Positions 1-8,492 of a stretch of 64,000 nt of DNA are shown here, piece by piece. Below the pieces are notes generated by a model. The model was not told the origin of the DNA and made no database searches. It saw nothing but the letters and a program-made list of their open reading frames with translations. The translations under genes were made by a program, and so were the position numbers. This DNA is from Taibaiella sp. (GTDB taxonomy: Bacteria; Bacteroidota; Bacteroidia; Chitinophagales; Chitinophagaceae), in the NCBI GenBank assembly GCA_019638495.1, contig JAHBTQ010000011.1:24258-88257 (forward strand). Direction: 5' to 3'. Every line of letters starts with the position of its first letter. Positions within the stretch are counted from its first letter, which is position 1.

Positions 1-1438
1 AGTTATAGCCACGGCCCAGGTAAAGGAAGTTAGATGCGTCTTTATATATGGACGCAATCTCTTTTATCTGCGCATCAAGTTGCAGGGTTTCTTCGATCTT
101 CTTAGGAATGTTTTCCAGCTCGTACAGTATCTCGCGCATACGCGATGTAGCTATCGTGCCGCGATGCTCTGCCATTTGCAGGGCCATCAGCGTTATCAAT
201 GATACCTGCGTTGAGAATGCCTTTGTTGACGCTACGCCTATTTCCGGTCCGGCGTGCGTGTAGCTGCCTGCGTGCGAAGTGCGTGCTATGGAAGAGCCGA
301 TAACATTGCAAATGCCATAGATCAGCGCCTGGCGTTCCTTTGCCAGGTTGATGGCAGCAAGTGTATCCGCAGTTTCTCCAGATTGTGAGATGGCAATAAC
401 AACATCGTGCTCCGTGATGATTGGGTTGCGATAGCGGAACTCGGATGCATACTCCACTTCTACCGGCACGCGCGCCAGGTCTTCTATCATATACTCGCCT
501 ATAAGGCCGCTATGCCACGATGTGCCACAGGCTGTAATGAGAAAGCGATCTGCCCTTGATATGCGGTTGCTGTACTCGTTGAAACCACCCAGTTTTATCC
601 ATCCCTGGCTTGCGTTCATGCGTCCGCGCAGTGAATCCTCAATGGCGCGTGGTTGCTCATAAATTTCCTTCAGCATGAAGTGTTCAAATCCACCTTTCTC
701 AATGGTCTCAATCGAAAACTCCAGTTTCTTTATCTCCGGCGATTTCTCAACGTTGCCCAGCGTGCGTATCTGGTAACTTCCATCGCGGTTTATGATGGCA
801 TATTCCTGCTCGTCCAGGTACACAACGTTCTTGGTGTACTCTATTATGGGTGATGCATCAGAAGCTACAAAAAACTCGTCGTCACCAATGCCTATTACCA
901 GCGGGCTGCCCTTGCGTGCAGCCAGGAGTTGGTCCGGGTTTTTCTTGTTCAGGACTACTATAGCATATGCACCCACCACCTGGTTCAGCGCAATGCGAAC
1001 TGCATTATCAAGAGATGTGTTTTCCTGCTTTTGCACTTCCTCTATCAGGTTCACCAGTACTTCGGTGTCCGTGTCTGAGTGGAAAGTATAGCCGCGCTTT
1101 GTAAGCTCCTCTTTTATGGCCGCATAGTTCTCAATGATGCCATTGTGTATCACAGCAAGGTTGCCCGACTGCGAAAGGTGTGGGTGCGCGTTACGGTCGT
1201 TAGGTTCGCCATGTGTGGCCCAGCGCGTGTGGCCAATACCAATACTGGCATGGGTCCTGGCGCCGTCTACTATTGTTTCCAGGTCCGACACTTTACCGGC
1301 TTTCTTAAAAACCGTCATGTCACCGTTCAGCAGGGCCACGCCTGCACTATCATAACCCCGATATTCGAGGCGCTTTAGCCCCTTGATAATGATTGGAAAA
1401 GCCTCTTTTCGGCCAATGTAACCTACAATGCCACACAT
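1..1438 (-). CDS. glmS: Glutamine--fructose-6-phosphate aminotransferase (isomerizing), 3' end cut off
   Basis: Makes glucosamine-6-phosphate from fructose-6-phosphate and glutamine, the first committed step to UDP-GlcNAc for peptidoglycan and LPS in the cytoplasm. The protein begins MCGIVGY, so Cys2 is the class II glutamine amidotransferase nucleophile after Met removal. The N-terminal domain carries GHTRWATHGEPNDRNAHPH, and further on is the sugar-isomerase (SIS) motif AISQSGETADTL. About 479 of the usual roughly 610 residues lie in the window; the second SIS domain runs off the left edge. It follows the DUF4270 lipoprotein gene on the same strand after 30 bp, so the two are probably co-transcribed. 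Confidence 0.97.
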   Translation of the reverse strand, partial: MCGIVGYIGRKEAFPIIIKGLKRLEYRGYDSAGVALLNGDMTVFKKAGKVSDLETIVDGARTHASIGIGHTRWATHGEPNDRNAHPHLSQSGNLAVIHNGIIENYAAIKEELTKRGYTFHSDTDTEVLVNLIEEVQKQENTSLDNAVRIALNQVVGAYAIVVLNKKNPDQLLAARKGSPLVIGIGDDEFFVASDASPIIEYTKNVVYLDEQEYAIINRDGSYQIRTLGNVEKSPEIKKLEFSIETIEKGGFEHFMLKEIYEQPRAIEDSLRGRMNASQGWIKLGGFNEYSNRISRADRFLITACGTSWHSGLIGEYMIEDLARVPVEVEYASEFRYRNPIITEHDVVIAISQSGETADTLAAINLAKERQALIYGICNVIGSSIARTSHAGSYTHAGPEIGVASTKAFSTQVSLITLMALQMAEHRGTIATSRMREILYELENIPKKIEETLQLDAQIKEIASIYKDASNFLYLGRGYN

Positions 1439-1468
1439 AAGATCATGGTTTCTTTATAGAATAGAGCA

Positions 1469-2890
1469 CTAATTGAGCGTTGAATATACGACAATTAATC
1501 GGGCCTTATATAGCGGGTTAGGGTGGTTGCCTCCCGCCAGCACAGCCCTGAAAGCCCCTACCAGGTCCTGTGTGCCATTCAGGCGCAGGTGCAGGGTATC
1601 ATTGTTTTCAGCACGGCAGCGCATGATTTCGCGGGGTAGACCTATCGTAAAAGCATAAACTTTGTTACCATCGCGGGTGATCTCGTTTAGCTGACCATTC
1701 AGCATTTTTAATGGGCTTGTACTCGTTAGCGGGTACCTGTCTGCCACTTCATACACGCCACCGGCCGATGTGCCGGAAGGGTAGGTGCCATTGCTCACCA
1801 CCTTAGGGTAAATACGGGTTAGTGCGCCATACTTATTATCGTGTTGCGGCAGCAGTGAGAGCTGCAGCGTTGCTTTATTGATCACACCGCTTGGTAAGCT
1901 TCTTAACCCTGGGATAACCACGTCTATACAGGGGCCGGGCTGGTTCTGAATGCCAATGAGGCTATCGTTCGCGTCTGTAGACGTCAACAGCGCATTTATC
2001 GGGGCGGTAGCATAGCTACGGCTCACCTTGTTGAAGTAGCCACAGCTTTCGCCATTGAAGTAGTAGTGTTGCACAGCTGTGTCGCTGGTGCTGCCGTTTG
2101 CGTGGTAGTAAACGACTATGCCCGCTGTTGTATATGGTGTCTTTCCGTCCAGCTGGAAGAATGGATAAGCGTGAGAGGGCGAAGCGCCGTCTGCAACCTT
2201 TACTACCAGCCCCCTCAGTACATTCTTGAACTCAGCATACGGATTGTCAGGGTTGGCCTGGGCAGCCTGCAGGGCCGGTGTCAGCTTGCTCAGCAGCACA
2301 GGCAGGTTCAGGGGAATGCGCAGCGCCGGCGCATAGTTCTTGTCCTTCACCTTTACCGAGTCTTCCAGGTGATACACGTTTACAGTATATGGATCTGAGA
2401 GGGGATTCCCGGTCTCTACATTTTTGTTTTCATATGAGTAATAGAGCGTATTAGCTGCCAGTTGCTCGCCCATAAAGAACGCCTGGTAGGTCTGGGTGGC
2501 GTTTTGGTCCGTTGTGTCGCCATAGGTAAACCCGCTATAGGGCAGTATCAGCGCGGCAGAATCTATTGTTGTGTTGTCGAATACGGCATTGGTAGGCTGG
2601 TCCGGAATTACCTGGAAGTAGGTTGCGCCATTCATTGTGCCGAAGAAATCGTCGTCTATGCTGCCCGCGCCCGTATAAACGGAGTAGCCACTTATGAACA
2701 GGCCGGAAACGCCGGTATCATCATAGTAGGTGTGTGTTATGCAGCTCAACTCTGTGCTGTAAATGCCCAGGGTAGAATCATTAGGGGCTATAGCTGCATT
2801 TATTACCGAATTTTCACGGCAACCATATAGTGATGACACCAATACAATAGCTGCAAGCAGCAGTACAGGCCAACTGAAACGATGCTTCAA
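1469..2890 (-). CDS. DUF4270 family lipoprotein
   Basis: A 473-residue exported protein with an N-terminal signal peptide ending in a lipobox (LYGC, Cys24), so probably a lipoprotein of the outer membrane or periplasm. The body matches what I know of DUF4270, a Bacteroidota family usually found between glmS and a starch-synthase-like gene, as here. The biochemical role is unknown. The start is TTG; no ATG precedes the hydrophobic segment. It lies 40 bp downstream of the starch-synthase-like gene and 30 bp upstream of glmS, which suggests one transcription unit. The family name comes from sequence character and conserved order and was not searched. Confidence 0.8.
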   Translation of the reverse strand: MKHRFSWPVLLLAAIVLVSSLYGCRENSVINAAIAPNDSTLGIYSTELSCITHTYYDDTGVSGLFISGYSVYTGAGSIDDDFFGTMNGATYFQVIPDQPTNAVFDNTTIDSAALILPYSGFTYGDTTDQNATQTYQAFFMGEQLAANTLYYSYENKNVETGNPLSDPYTVNVYHLEDSVKVKDKNYAPALRIPLNLPVLLSKLTPALQAAQANPDNPYAEFKNVLRGLVVKVADGASPSHAYPFFQLDGKTPYTTAGIVVYYHANGSTSDTAVQHYYFNGESCGYFNKVSRSYATAPINALLTSTDANDSLIGIQNQPGPCIDVVIPGLRSLPSGVINKATLQLSLLPQHDNKYGALTRIYPKVVSNGTYPSGTSAGGVYEVADRYPLTSTSPLKMLNGQLNEITRDGNKVYAFTIGLPREIMRCRAENNDTLHLRLNGTQDLVGAFRAVLAGGNHPNPLYKARLIVVYSTLN

Positions 2891-2930
2891 ATCAGAAAGA
2901 ATTTATTCGGCTAAGGTGCTAAAATAAAGG

Positions 2931-3758
2931 CTAAGACTCTGTTAAGCTTTTATACAGATCCAGTAGAGAGGTTACGTCCTCCTTCCAATCCTGTTCATAC
3001 TTCACAATCTTCTTGTACCTGCTTGGCTTCAGCTCGTCGGTCACTTTCTTATCCAGCTTCTCAGAACCCATTATTACCACGTCTGCACTCTTACCGCCAC
3101 CTATTGTCAGTGCCAGGTTTGAGCCTTCTTTAAATGGTTCCAGGTCCTTTTCTTTGATGTCGCCGCTTATTAGCGCCTTCTTCGCAAAATTTGGATTGAG
3201 CTTTTCCTTAAACTGGTTTGCCTGCGCTGTATAGATCACCTTTGAATAGCCAAATACCGGCTCCTTCTTATAGGCTGTTTTCAGGTACAGCGGCACCAGC
3301 GATGTCATCCAGCCGTGGCAGTGAATAACGTGCGGAGGCCAGCCAAACTTCTTAACGGTTTCCAATGCGCTCTTGCAGAAAAATATCATGCGTTCTGCAT
3401 TGTCTTCGAAGAAGTTATCCTGGTCGTCGCGAAAAACCGCCTTACGCTTAAAATAGTCTTCGTTGTCCATGAAGTAGACCTGGAGACGTGCGTTGGGCAG
3501 GGATGCTACCTTGATGATCAGCGGATAGTCGTCCTTGTCTATGATCACGTTGATTCCCGACAGGCGCACTACTTCGTGCAGCCTGTGGCGGCGCTCATTA
3601 ATGAGTCCGAAACGAGGCATAATGACACGAATTTCCAGACCCGAATCAAATGTTTTAATAGCCAGCTTGTTGAGAATCTGGGCAAAGTCGGTGAACTCAG
3701 TATAAGGGGAAAGTTCGTTAGCGATTATTAAAACACGTTTCTTTGTGTCTGCAGACAT
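2931..3758 (-). CDS. Stand-alone N-terminal starch/glycogen synthase domain (GT5-like)
   Basis: A 275-residue protein resembling only the N-terminal Rossmann domain of GT5 glycogen/starch synthases: it starts with KRVLIIANELSPYTEFTDFA and contains HVIHCHGWMTSLVPLYLK, the region of the family's conserved DWHxW-type motif. Bacterial GlgA has about 480 residues with a second GT-B domain; that domain is absent, and so is the usual KTGGL-type loop near the start. It may therefore not be an active synthase. ATG at 3758 is preferred over the TTG three codons upstream. It is divergent from panC, and the order panC / this gene / DUF4270 / glmS is common in Bacteroidota. Confidence 0.75.
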   Translation of the reverse strand: MSADTKKRVLIIANELSPYTEFTDFAQILNKLAIKTFDSGLEIRVIMPRFGLINERRHRLHEVVRLSGINVIIDKDDYPLIIKVASLPNARLQVYFMDNEDYFKRKAVFRDDQDNFFEDNAERMIFFCKSALETVKKFGWPPHVIHCHGWMTSLVPLYLKTAYKKEPVFGYSKVIYTAQANQFKEKLNPNFAKKALISGDIKEKDLEPFKEGSNLALTIGGGKSADVVIMGSEKLDKKVTDELKPSRYKKIVKYEQDWKEDVTSLLDLYKSLTES

Positions 3759-3799
3759 GCTCAGCAATTAATAGTTCAATAAATAAATAAAATAGTCTG

Positions 3800-3807
3800 C
3801 AAAATTA
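3800..3807 (-). promoter_or_regulatory. Candidate -7 promoter box for the starch-synthase-like operon
   Basis: On the minus strand this reads TAATTTTG, matching the Bacteroidota -7 consensus TAnnTTTG, 41 bp before the ATG at 3758. A TTG lies 16 bp further upstream, slightly short of the usual spacing, so the -33 half is weak. Confidence 0.4.
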
Positions 3808-3862
3808 CGAAAATATTGAATTCCAACCGTAATTTGCGGCTGGCAGGGGTAAAAATAGTTCT

Positions 3863-4708
3863 ATGGTTGTCTTCAGGAAGAGCGCAGAGTTATCAGATTA
3901 CTTACATATAAAACGGTCAGAAGGTAACAGTATAGGCTTTGTTCCTACCATGGGTGCATTGCACAAAGGACACATTTCCCTGGTGGAAGCCAGCAAAAAA
4001 AGAGGCCTTATTACCGTCTGCAGCATCTTTGTAAATCCTACCCAGTTCAACGACAAATCAGACCTGGCAAAATACCCCGTAACTACCGAAGCCGATCTTG
4101 AGTTGCTGCTCGGAGCCGGCTGTGATGTAGTGTTCCTCCCCGACGAAAAGGAGGTATATCCACAAGGAGCTGAAAATACCCCGGTTTACGACTTTGGTTC
4201 CCTGGAGGCGGTGCTGGAAGGCGCTATGCGTCCGGGTCATTTCAGGGGCGTAGGCCAGGTGGTGGGCCGATTGCTGGAGATAGTGCAGCCCCAGGCCCTC
4301 TTTTTGGGGCGCAAAGATTACCAGCAGTGCCTGGTCATTGCCGATCTCGTGAAGCAGATGCACCTTGCTACCGAGGTGGTGCGTTGCGATACCCGCCGCG
4401 AGCCGGACGGGCTGGCCATGAGCTCCCGCAATCGCCGGCTCACAGAGCCGCAGCGCACAGTGGCAGGTCTCATTTATCAGTGCCTCGTCTCTATTCAGTC
4501 TAAAAATGGCGCCACACCCTTTGCCATCGTGCAAAAAGAATGTGACGATATCTTAAGAAAAAAGGGCTTCGAGCCGGAATATATTGCCCTGGCCAACGCC
4601 GATACCCTTAGCCCATTGGCCAACTATGACGCGGCCCAACCTATGGTTGCCCTCATAGCCGCCCGCATTGGCGATACGCGACTTATCGATAATATTGCAG
4701 TTGTTTAG
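3863..4708 (+). CDS. panC: Pantoate--beta-alanine ligase
   Basis: Condenses pantoate and beta-alanine with ATP to pantothenate, the precursor of coenzyme A, in the cytoplasm. At 281 residues it has the normal length. Visible motifs are FVPTMGALHKGHISLV (HxGH nucleotide-binding signature), SIFVNPTQF, RPGHFRGVGQVV, FLGRKDYQQ, and MSSRN near the KMSKS-like loop. It is divergently transcribed from the starch-synthase-like operon across about 104 bp. panB and panD are not in the window. Confidence 0.97.
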   Translation: MVVFRKSAELSDYLHIKRSEGNSIGFVPTMGALHKGHISLVEASKKRGLITVCSIFVNPTQFNDKSDLAKYPVTTEADLELLLGAGCDVVFLPDEKEVYPQGAENTPVYDFGSLEAVLEGAMRPGHFRGVGQVVGRLLEIVQPQALFLGRKDYQQCLVIADLVKQMHLATEVVRCDTRREPDGLAMSSRNRRLTEPQRTVAGLIYQCLVSIQSKNGATPFAIVQKECDDILRKKGFEPEYIALANADTLSPLANYDAAQPMVALIAARIGDTRLIDNIAVV

Positions 4709-4715
4709 GAATTGG

Positions 4716-4733
4716 TCCCGATAGCTATCGGGA
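4716..4733. repeat. 18-bp perfect palindrome TCCCGATAGCTATCGGGA
   Basis: A perfect palindrome 8 bp after the panC stop. Motifs of this kind recur between genes in many Bacteroidota genomes (from memory). It has no loop and no T-run, so it is not a convincing intrinsic terminator. Confidence 0.7.
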
Positions 4734-4740
4734 GGGAATT

Positions 4741-4800
4741 AGGAATTTGGATTGGGGAATTTGGATTTTGGAATTTGGAATTTGGAATTTGGATTTTGAT
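4741..4800. repeat. Degenerate GGAATTT(GG) array
   Basis: About 60 bp of imperfect head-to-tail copies of GGAATTTGGATTTT and GGAATTT between panC and moaA. No coding function is seen; the reading frame through it is simple repeat. Confidence 0.6.
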
Positions 4801-4848
4801 TCCTACAGCTATCAGACGCGAATTTTAACACAGCGCTCGTCTTTCTAC

Positions 4849-4898
4849 TTTCTACTTTTGACTTACGACTTTTGTCTTTCTACTTTTGACTTACGACT
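4849..4898. repeat. Exact 22-bp direct repeat upstream of moaA
   Basis: Two identical 22-bp copies at 4849-4870 and 4877-4898, beginning TTTCTACTTTTGACTTACG. The second copy overlaps the first in-frame TTG upstream of moaA. Related CGACTTATGACTTTT strings occur before metK near 14630-14665. Confidence 0.75.
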
Positions 4899-4909
4899 AT
4901 CTACTCAGA

Positions 4910-5881
4910 TTGCTCACCGACAACCATAACAGACCAATAACTTACCTGCGGCTGGCAGTTACAGACCGGTGCAACCTGCGCTGTTTCTACTGCATGCCCG
5001 AGGAGGGTATTGACTGGCTGGGCCGCAAGGAGCTGATGAGCTATGAGGAGATGGTGCGCATTTGTGCGGTGCTGGCTGCCAATGGTGTAAATAAGATCCG
5101 TATCACCGGTGGCGAGCCCTTTGTGCGGAAAGACATCATGTCGCTCCTCAGCACACTTGCAGCCACGCCCGGAGTAGATGAGCTTACCCTTACCACAAAC
5201 GGCATCCTCACCGCATCCTACATCCCGGAACTGAAGCGCCTCGGCATTCGCAGTGTCAACCTCAGCCTCGATACGCTGGACCGCAACCGCTTTTTTGCCA
5301 TTACCCGGCGCGATGAGCTGCCTGCCGTGCTCCACACCATGGAGACCCTCCTGGCCCACGGCATACAGGTGAAGATAAACGCGGTGGTGATGGACGGCCG
5401 CAATACGCAGGACATTGCAGACCTCGTGGCGCTTACCAGGGATCTCCCCGTAAGCATGCGCTTCATAGAGGAGATGCCTTTTAATGGTACCGGCGAGCTG
5501 CGCCCCCTGCTTTGGGATCACCTCAAGATACTCGAGGCCATCAGGGCCGCTTATCCCGGCATTCAGAAGGCTGCCGATCCTGCGCACTCCACATCCTTCA
5601 ACTATCAGATACCAGGCCACAAGGGCGATGTGGGCATCATTGCAGCCTACACCCGCTCCTTCTGCGGCACGTGCAACCGTATTCGCATCACCCCGCAGGG
5701 CATGCTCAAAACCTGCCTCTACGACGGTGGGGTGGTAAACCTGCGCGATCTGCTGCGCTCCGGCGCCACTGACGCTCAGCTACTCGCCACCCTTCAGGAC
5801 GCTATCAGCCACCGCGCCCGCAATGGCCACGAGGCCGAGCAGAATGCCACCCACGAATCTATGGCCGCAATAGGCGGCTAG
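4910..5881 (+). CDS. moaA: GTP 3',8-cyclase (molybdenum cofactor biosynthesis)
   Basis: Radical-SAM enzyme for the first step of molybdopterin synthesis, converting GTP to 3',8-cyclo-GTP in the cytoplasm. The N-terminal 4Fe-4S site is DRCNLRCFYCMP, and the C-terminal cluster site is CGTCNRIRITPQGMLKTC. No ATG precedes the conserved YLRLAVTDRCN segment. TTG at 4910 gives 323 residues starting LTDNHNRPITYLRL, which fits the family; the in-frame TTG at 4886 lies inside a direct repeat and is less likely. No other moa or moe gene is in the window. The start is the only uncertain point. Confidence 0.93.
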   Translation: MLTDNHNRPITYLRLAVTDRCNLRCFYCMPEEGIDWLGRKELMSYEEMVRICAVLAANGVNKIRITGGEPFVRKDIMSLLSTLAATPGVDELTLTTNGILTASYIPELKRLGIRSVNLSLDTLDRNRFFAITRRDELPAVLHTMETLLAHGIQVKINAVVMDGRNTQDIADLVALTRDLPVSMRFIEEMPFNGTGELRPLLWDHLKILEAIRAAYPGIQKAADPAHSTSFNYQIPGHKGDVGIIAAYTRSFCGTCNRIRITPQGMLKTCLYDGGVVNLRDLLRSGATDAQLLATLQDAISHRARNGHEAEQNATHESMAAIGG

Positions 5882-5965
5882 CCACACAGCATCAATATTT
5901 TACACACTGCTTTTGCCAGTGGATAATATTTAGTAGCTTTAGCCTTCAAATTTTTATATTCGTTT

Positions 5966-6670
5966 ATGAAGTACGTTTTCCTTGCCCTGGGTCTTTTCGT
6001 TGTGTTCGCAGCATGTAATAAAGAACCGGACCCCGCTGCACCCACCAGGGAAAACCTGCTGCGCGGTAAAAAGTGGAAAATCTCCGGCGGCACCATGACC
6101 GTGAAGGATCCCGGTGGCCGCGACACTGCGCTCGAATACACCAAGTTTATCGATACCTGCTACTTCGACGATTACATCACGTTCGACTCGCTCGATTTTG
6201 GTGGTCTGCACTCAGGCGACCAGAAGTGCAACCCGGCCGATCCGGATACGCGCAACTTTACGTGGCGTGTGTGGGGCCCTGATAATTCCTATATTGATCT
6301 GTTCAATGGTTTCAACACCATTTTCGCGGTCAACACTACCATCAAGCCATACCACTTTGATACGCTGGAGCAGAGCCCGCTGAAGCTAGATACTATTGTG
6401 GGCCGTCTCGATACTATACCCGGCTTCATCAAGTCGTTCATTGTGCTCGATACTATTCGTGAGCTCAGGTTCACATCTTACAAGATCCCGAACTTCACCA
6501 TTTATGGTGCAGAGCTGCAAGACCTGACAGAGAGTTCTGTGAAGCTGAAGTTCTCTTTCAAAACTACCAGGCTCGACTCAACCAACGGCCATGCCGGCGC
6601 GCCTAACAACCTGGAACCATTTACAGTAGCTGATACTACCGATTACCTGCTTACGCTTACTCCTATGTAA
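5966..6670 (+). CDS. Hypothetical lipoprotein
   Basis: A 234-residue protein with a short signal peptide and lipobox (FAAC, Cys17). After it comes NLLRGKKWKISGGTMTV, a pattern seen in lipocalin-like Bacteroidota lipoproteins whose first strand is a conserved L..KW.I. segment. The rest is beta-rich with many Asp-Thr pairs. I do not recognise a named family. Its stop codon TAA is the first three bases of an octamer repeat array. It is convergent with the exported protein ending at 6893. Confidence 0.75.
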   Translation: MKYVFLALGLFVVFAACNKEPDPAAPTRENLLRGKKWKISGGTMTVKDPGGRDTALEYTKFIDTCYFDDYITFDSLDFGGLHSGDQKCNPADPDTRNFTWRVWGPDNSYIDLFNGFNTIFAVNTTIKPYHFDTLEQSPLKLDTIVGRLDTIPGFIKSFIVLDTIRELRFTSYKIPNFTIYGAELQDLTESSVKLKFSFKTTRLDSTNGHAGAPNNLEPFTVADTTDYLLTLTPM

Positions 6671-6723
6671 TTCGGCAATGAGACAATTCGGCAATTTGAC
6701 AATTCGACAATTAGCCAATGAGT
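6668..6723 (+). repeat. Octamer array 1 (7 units, first unit contains the stop codon)
   Basis: Seven head-to-tail 8-bp units: TAATTCGG, CAATGAGA, CAATTCGG, CAATTTGA, CAATTCGA, CAATTAGC, CAATGAGT. The first unit begins exactly at the TAA stop of the lipoprotein gene. An inverted partner lies at 6853-6892; the two share a 21-bp exact inverted match that encloses a terminator. Confidence 0.85.
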
Positions 6724-6769
6724 GAAATGCGGGATCGTATTTGTGTGATAAACTAATAAAAAGTAACTG

Positions 6770-6794
6770 AACGGTGCGCCATTTGCGCACCGTT
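6770..6794 (+). terminator. Hairpin between convergent genes
   Basis: Perfect 10-bp stem AACGGTGCGC / GCGCACCGTT with a 5-nt loop, between the inverted octamer arrays. The downstream T-run is weak (CGTCATTTATC), so it is a likely terminator but not a strong one. Confidence 0.6.
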
Positions 6795-6852
6795 CGTCAT
6801 TTATCTATTTCAGCGGCAGACTTTGACCGCGGTAACGTACCACTAACAGCAC

Positions 6853-6892
6853 TTTCATTGCCGAATTGCCGAATTGTCTCATTGTCAAATTA
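6853..6892 (-). repeat. Octamer array 2 (inverted partner of array 1)
   Basis: Read on the minus strand the units are TAATTTGA, CAATGAGA, CAATTCGG, CAATTCGG and a degenerate CAATGAAA. The array starts directly after the TGA stop of the minus-strand gene at 6893. Confidence 0.85.
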
Positions 6893-7312
6893 TCAACTCT
6901 TCGCTCTGCGGAAAATATACCTTGTAATAAATATACCCCCGTTGCTGTTTCCGTTTGAGCTCTGCTGATTGGTAGCGGTTGCCACCTGCCACAGTTCCCA
7001 TCCCTGCTGCGAATAGTCGTTAAGGCGGTCCACGATCACGCGGTCGTTATTGGCTATGTTGTCGAAGTTGATGCCCACCATGCTATAGAAGTTTTTCAGC
7101 TCCTTCTCGCGCATTTGTCCGTTATCGTCTGTGGTGAGGATGCGGCTGCGGCCCAGGCCACCCGGCACCACGCTTTCCACTGCAGTTATCTGCTGGTATT
7201 CATATACCACCGGCTTTGGCGGTGCATCGTCCGGAGAGCGGAAAGAGAACATGCCCAATGTGCCGATTACCGATGCGGCGGCAACAACCGCTGTAGTGAT
7301 GTGTTTGTTCAT
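6893..7312 (-). CDS. Exported hypothetical protein, DUF4177-like tail
   Basis: A 139-residue protein starting MNKHITTAVVAAASVIGTLG, a hydrophobic N-terminus that is a signal peptide or anchor. The C-terminal half has NDYSQQGWELWQV and ends FITRYIFRRAKS, which resembles the small DUF4177 fold (a conserved GWELV segment and a final aromatic-Lys/Arg strand). The ATG at 7312 is preferred to the upstream in-frame start, because the upstream residues are not signal-like and a TAnnTTTG box lies at 7337-7344. Role unknown. Confidence 0.7.
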   Translation of the reverse strand: MNKHITTAVVAAASVIGTLGMFSFRSPDDAPPKPVVYEYQQITAVESVVPGGLGRSRILTTDDNGQMREKELKNFYSMVGINFDNIANNDRVIVDRLNDYSQQGWELWQVATATNQQSSNGNSNGGIFITRYIFRRAKS

Positions 7313-7336
7313 TTTGCAATTATTTACTGTAAGACG

Positions 7337-7344
7337 CAAAAATA
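7337..7344 (-). promoter_or_regulatory. Candidate -7 promoter box
   Basis: Reads TATTTTTG on the minus strand, 24 bp before the ATG at 7312. It lies inside the possible longer reading frame, which supports the shorter start. Confidence 0.45.
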
Positions 7345-7510
7345 CCCACCCACCCCTATGATGCAAATGCTAAAGGAATGGTAAAGGGACGCAGGGGCAG
7401 TACGCAGGAGCAGGAGGCAGCCCCAAAGATGTCCGTCACCTCGACCGCAGGGAGAGGTCTCCCGAGCCCATGCACGAAGCTAAATCAACGCCCTTCACTA
7501 TCTTGCAATA

Positions 7511-8431
7511 GTGGAGCTTTCAGCATTCATAAAGAAGATCGAAAAACTGAACGTCGACAGGTCAAAGGGCTTGCCTGCGCCACACAAAGCCGTTCTGCTA
7601 CTTTCCGTCATCGAGTCAATAGAAAGAGGCGAGATAAAAGAAAACCGCATCTACATCACTTCCGACCTGGTGGGCCGATTCAAAAGCAACTGGTGCAGCT
7701 TTGATATCGACAGTCGTTTCAATCCAAACTTCGCCTTGCCATTCTTTCACCTGCGCAGCGATGGATTCTGGAAGCTACAGACCAAGCCGGGCATGGAACT
7801 GCTGCTCACTTCCTCACACTCTGTCCGCAGCTTCGGAAGTCTCAAAGAAACAATCAGCTTTGCATGCTTCACGCCAGAAGTATACCTGCTATTGCAGGTT
7901 CCCGAAAACAGGGCAATCATAAAGGACGTGCTGATGTCCCGATACCTCGGGCGTCCATCAAAGCATTACGACCTGTTTCATGTGCTGGAGGAGAAAATGC
8001 TGAACGAAACACCGGCCGAATACCGTCGCGAAATCGACCATGCCGATGAAGAAGACATTTTCATTCGCAGTGGCGTGTTCAAAAAAGTAGTGCCACGGGT
8101 TTACAACTACACTTGCTGCATATCCGGCTTGCGCATTTCCATCGCACGGGATATTCAAATGGTGGATGCATGCCACATCATCCCATTTGCAGAATCTCAC
8201 AACGATACCATATCAAACGGCCTCTCCCTTTCCCCCAACCTCCACCGCGCCTTCGACCGCTTTCTCATCACGATAGACGAAGACTACCGCGTAGTAGTTT
8301 CACAAGACTTCAATGAAGCAGGCCAGCATTCCATCCGCCAGTTCCACGGCAAGAAGCTACTGCTACCAGCAGATATAAAATACCTCCCATCACAGGAGAG
8401 TCTTTCTTGGCATAGGGAGAGGTTTTATTGA
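7511..8431 (+). CDS. HNH endonuclease (putative defence nuclease)
   Basis: A 306-residue protein with a C-terminal HNH nuclease domain: CCISG at 202-206, DACHIIP at 219-225, SNGLSLSPNLHRAFD at 235-249. The catalytic and metal residues are probably His222, Asn236 and His245. The N-terminal 150 residues start with a segment (LPAPHKAVLLLSVIESIERG) typical of HNH proteins annotated as putative restriction endonucleases. The start is GTG at 7511. It ends 61 bp from the convergent end of the ABC-3C ATPase gene. No methyltransferase is nearby, so a classical restriction-modification role is not supported; an anti-phage nuclease is an inference from context. Confidence 0.88.
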   Translation: MELSAFIKKIEKLNVDRSKGLPAPHKAVLLLSVIESIERGEIKENRIYITSDLVGRFKSNWCSFDIDSRFNPNFALPFFHLRSDGFWKLQTKPGMELLLTSSHSVRSFGSLKETISFACFTPEVYLLLQVPENRAIIKDVLMSRYLGRPSKHYDLFHVLEEKMLNETPAEYRREIDHADEEDIFIRSGVFKKVVPRVYNYTCCISGLRISIARDIQMVDACHIIPFAESHNDTISNGLSLSPNLHRAFDRFLITIDEDYRVVVSQDFNEAGQHSIRQFHGKKLLLPADIKYLPSQESLSWHRERFY

Positions 8432-8492
8432 CGGTGCTTGTGAGTATTTAATTTCAAGACTAGAACCATTCCCCCAAAACTATAGGCTTCTT

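Noticed and set aside
7511..8431. HNH gene as part of a restriction-modification system
   Set aside because: No methyltransferase or specificity gene is present nearby.
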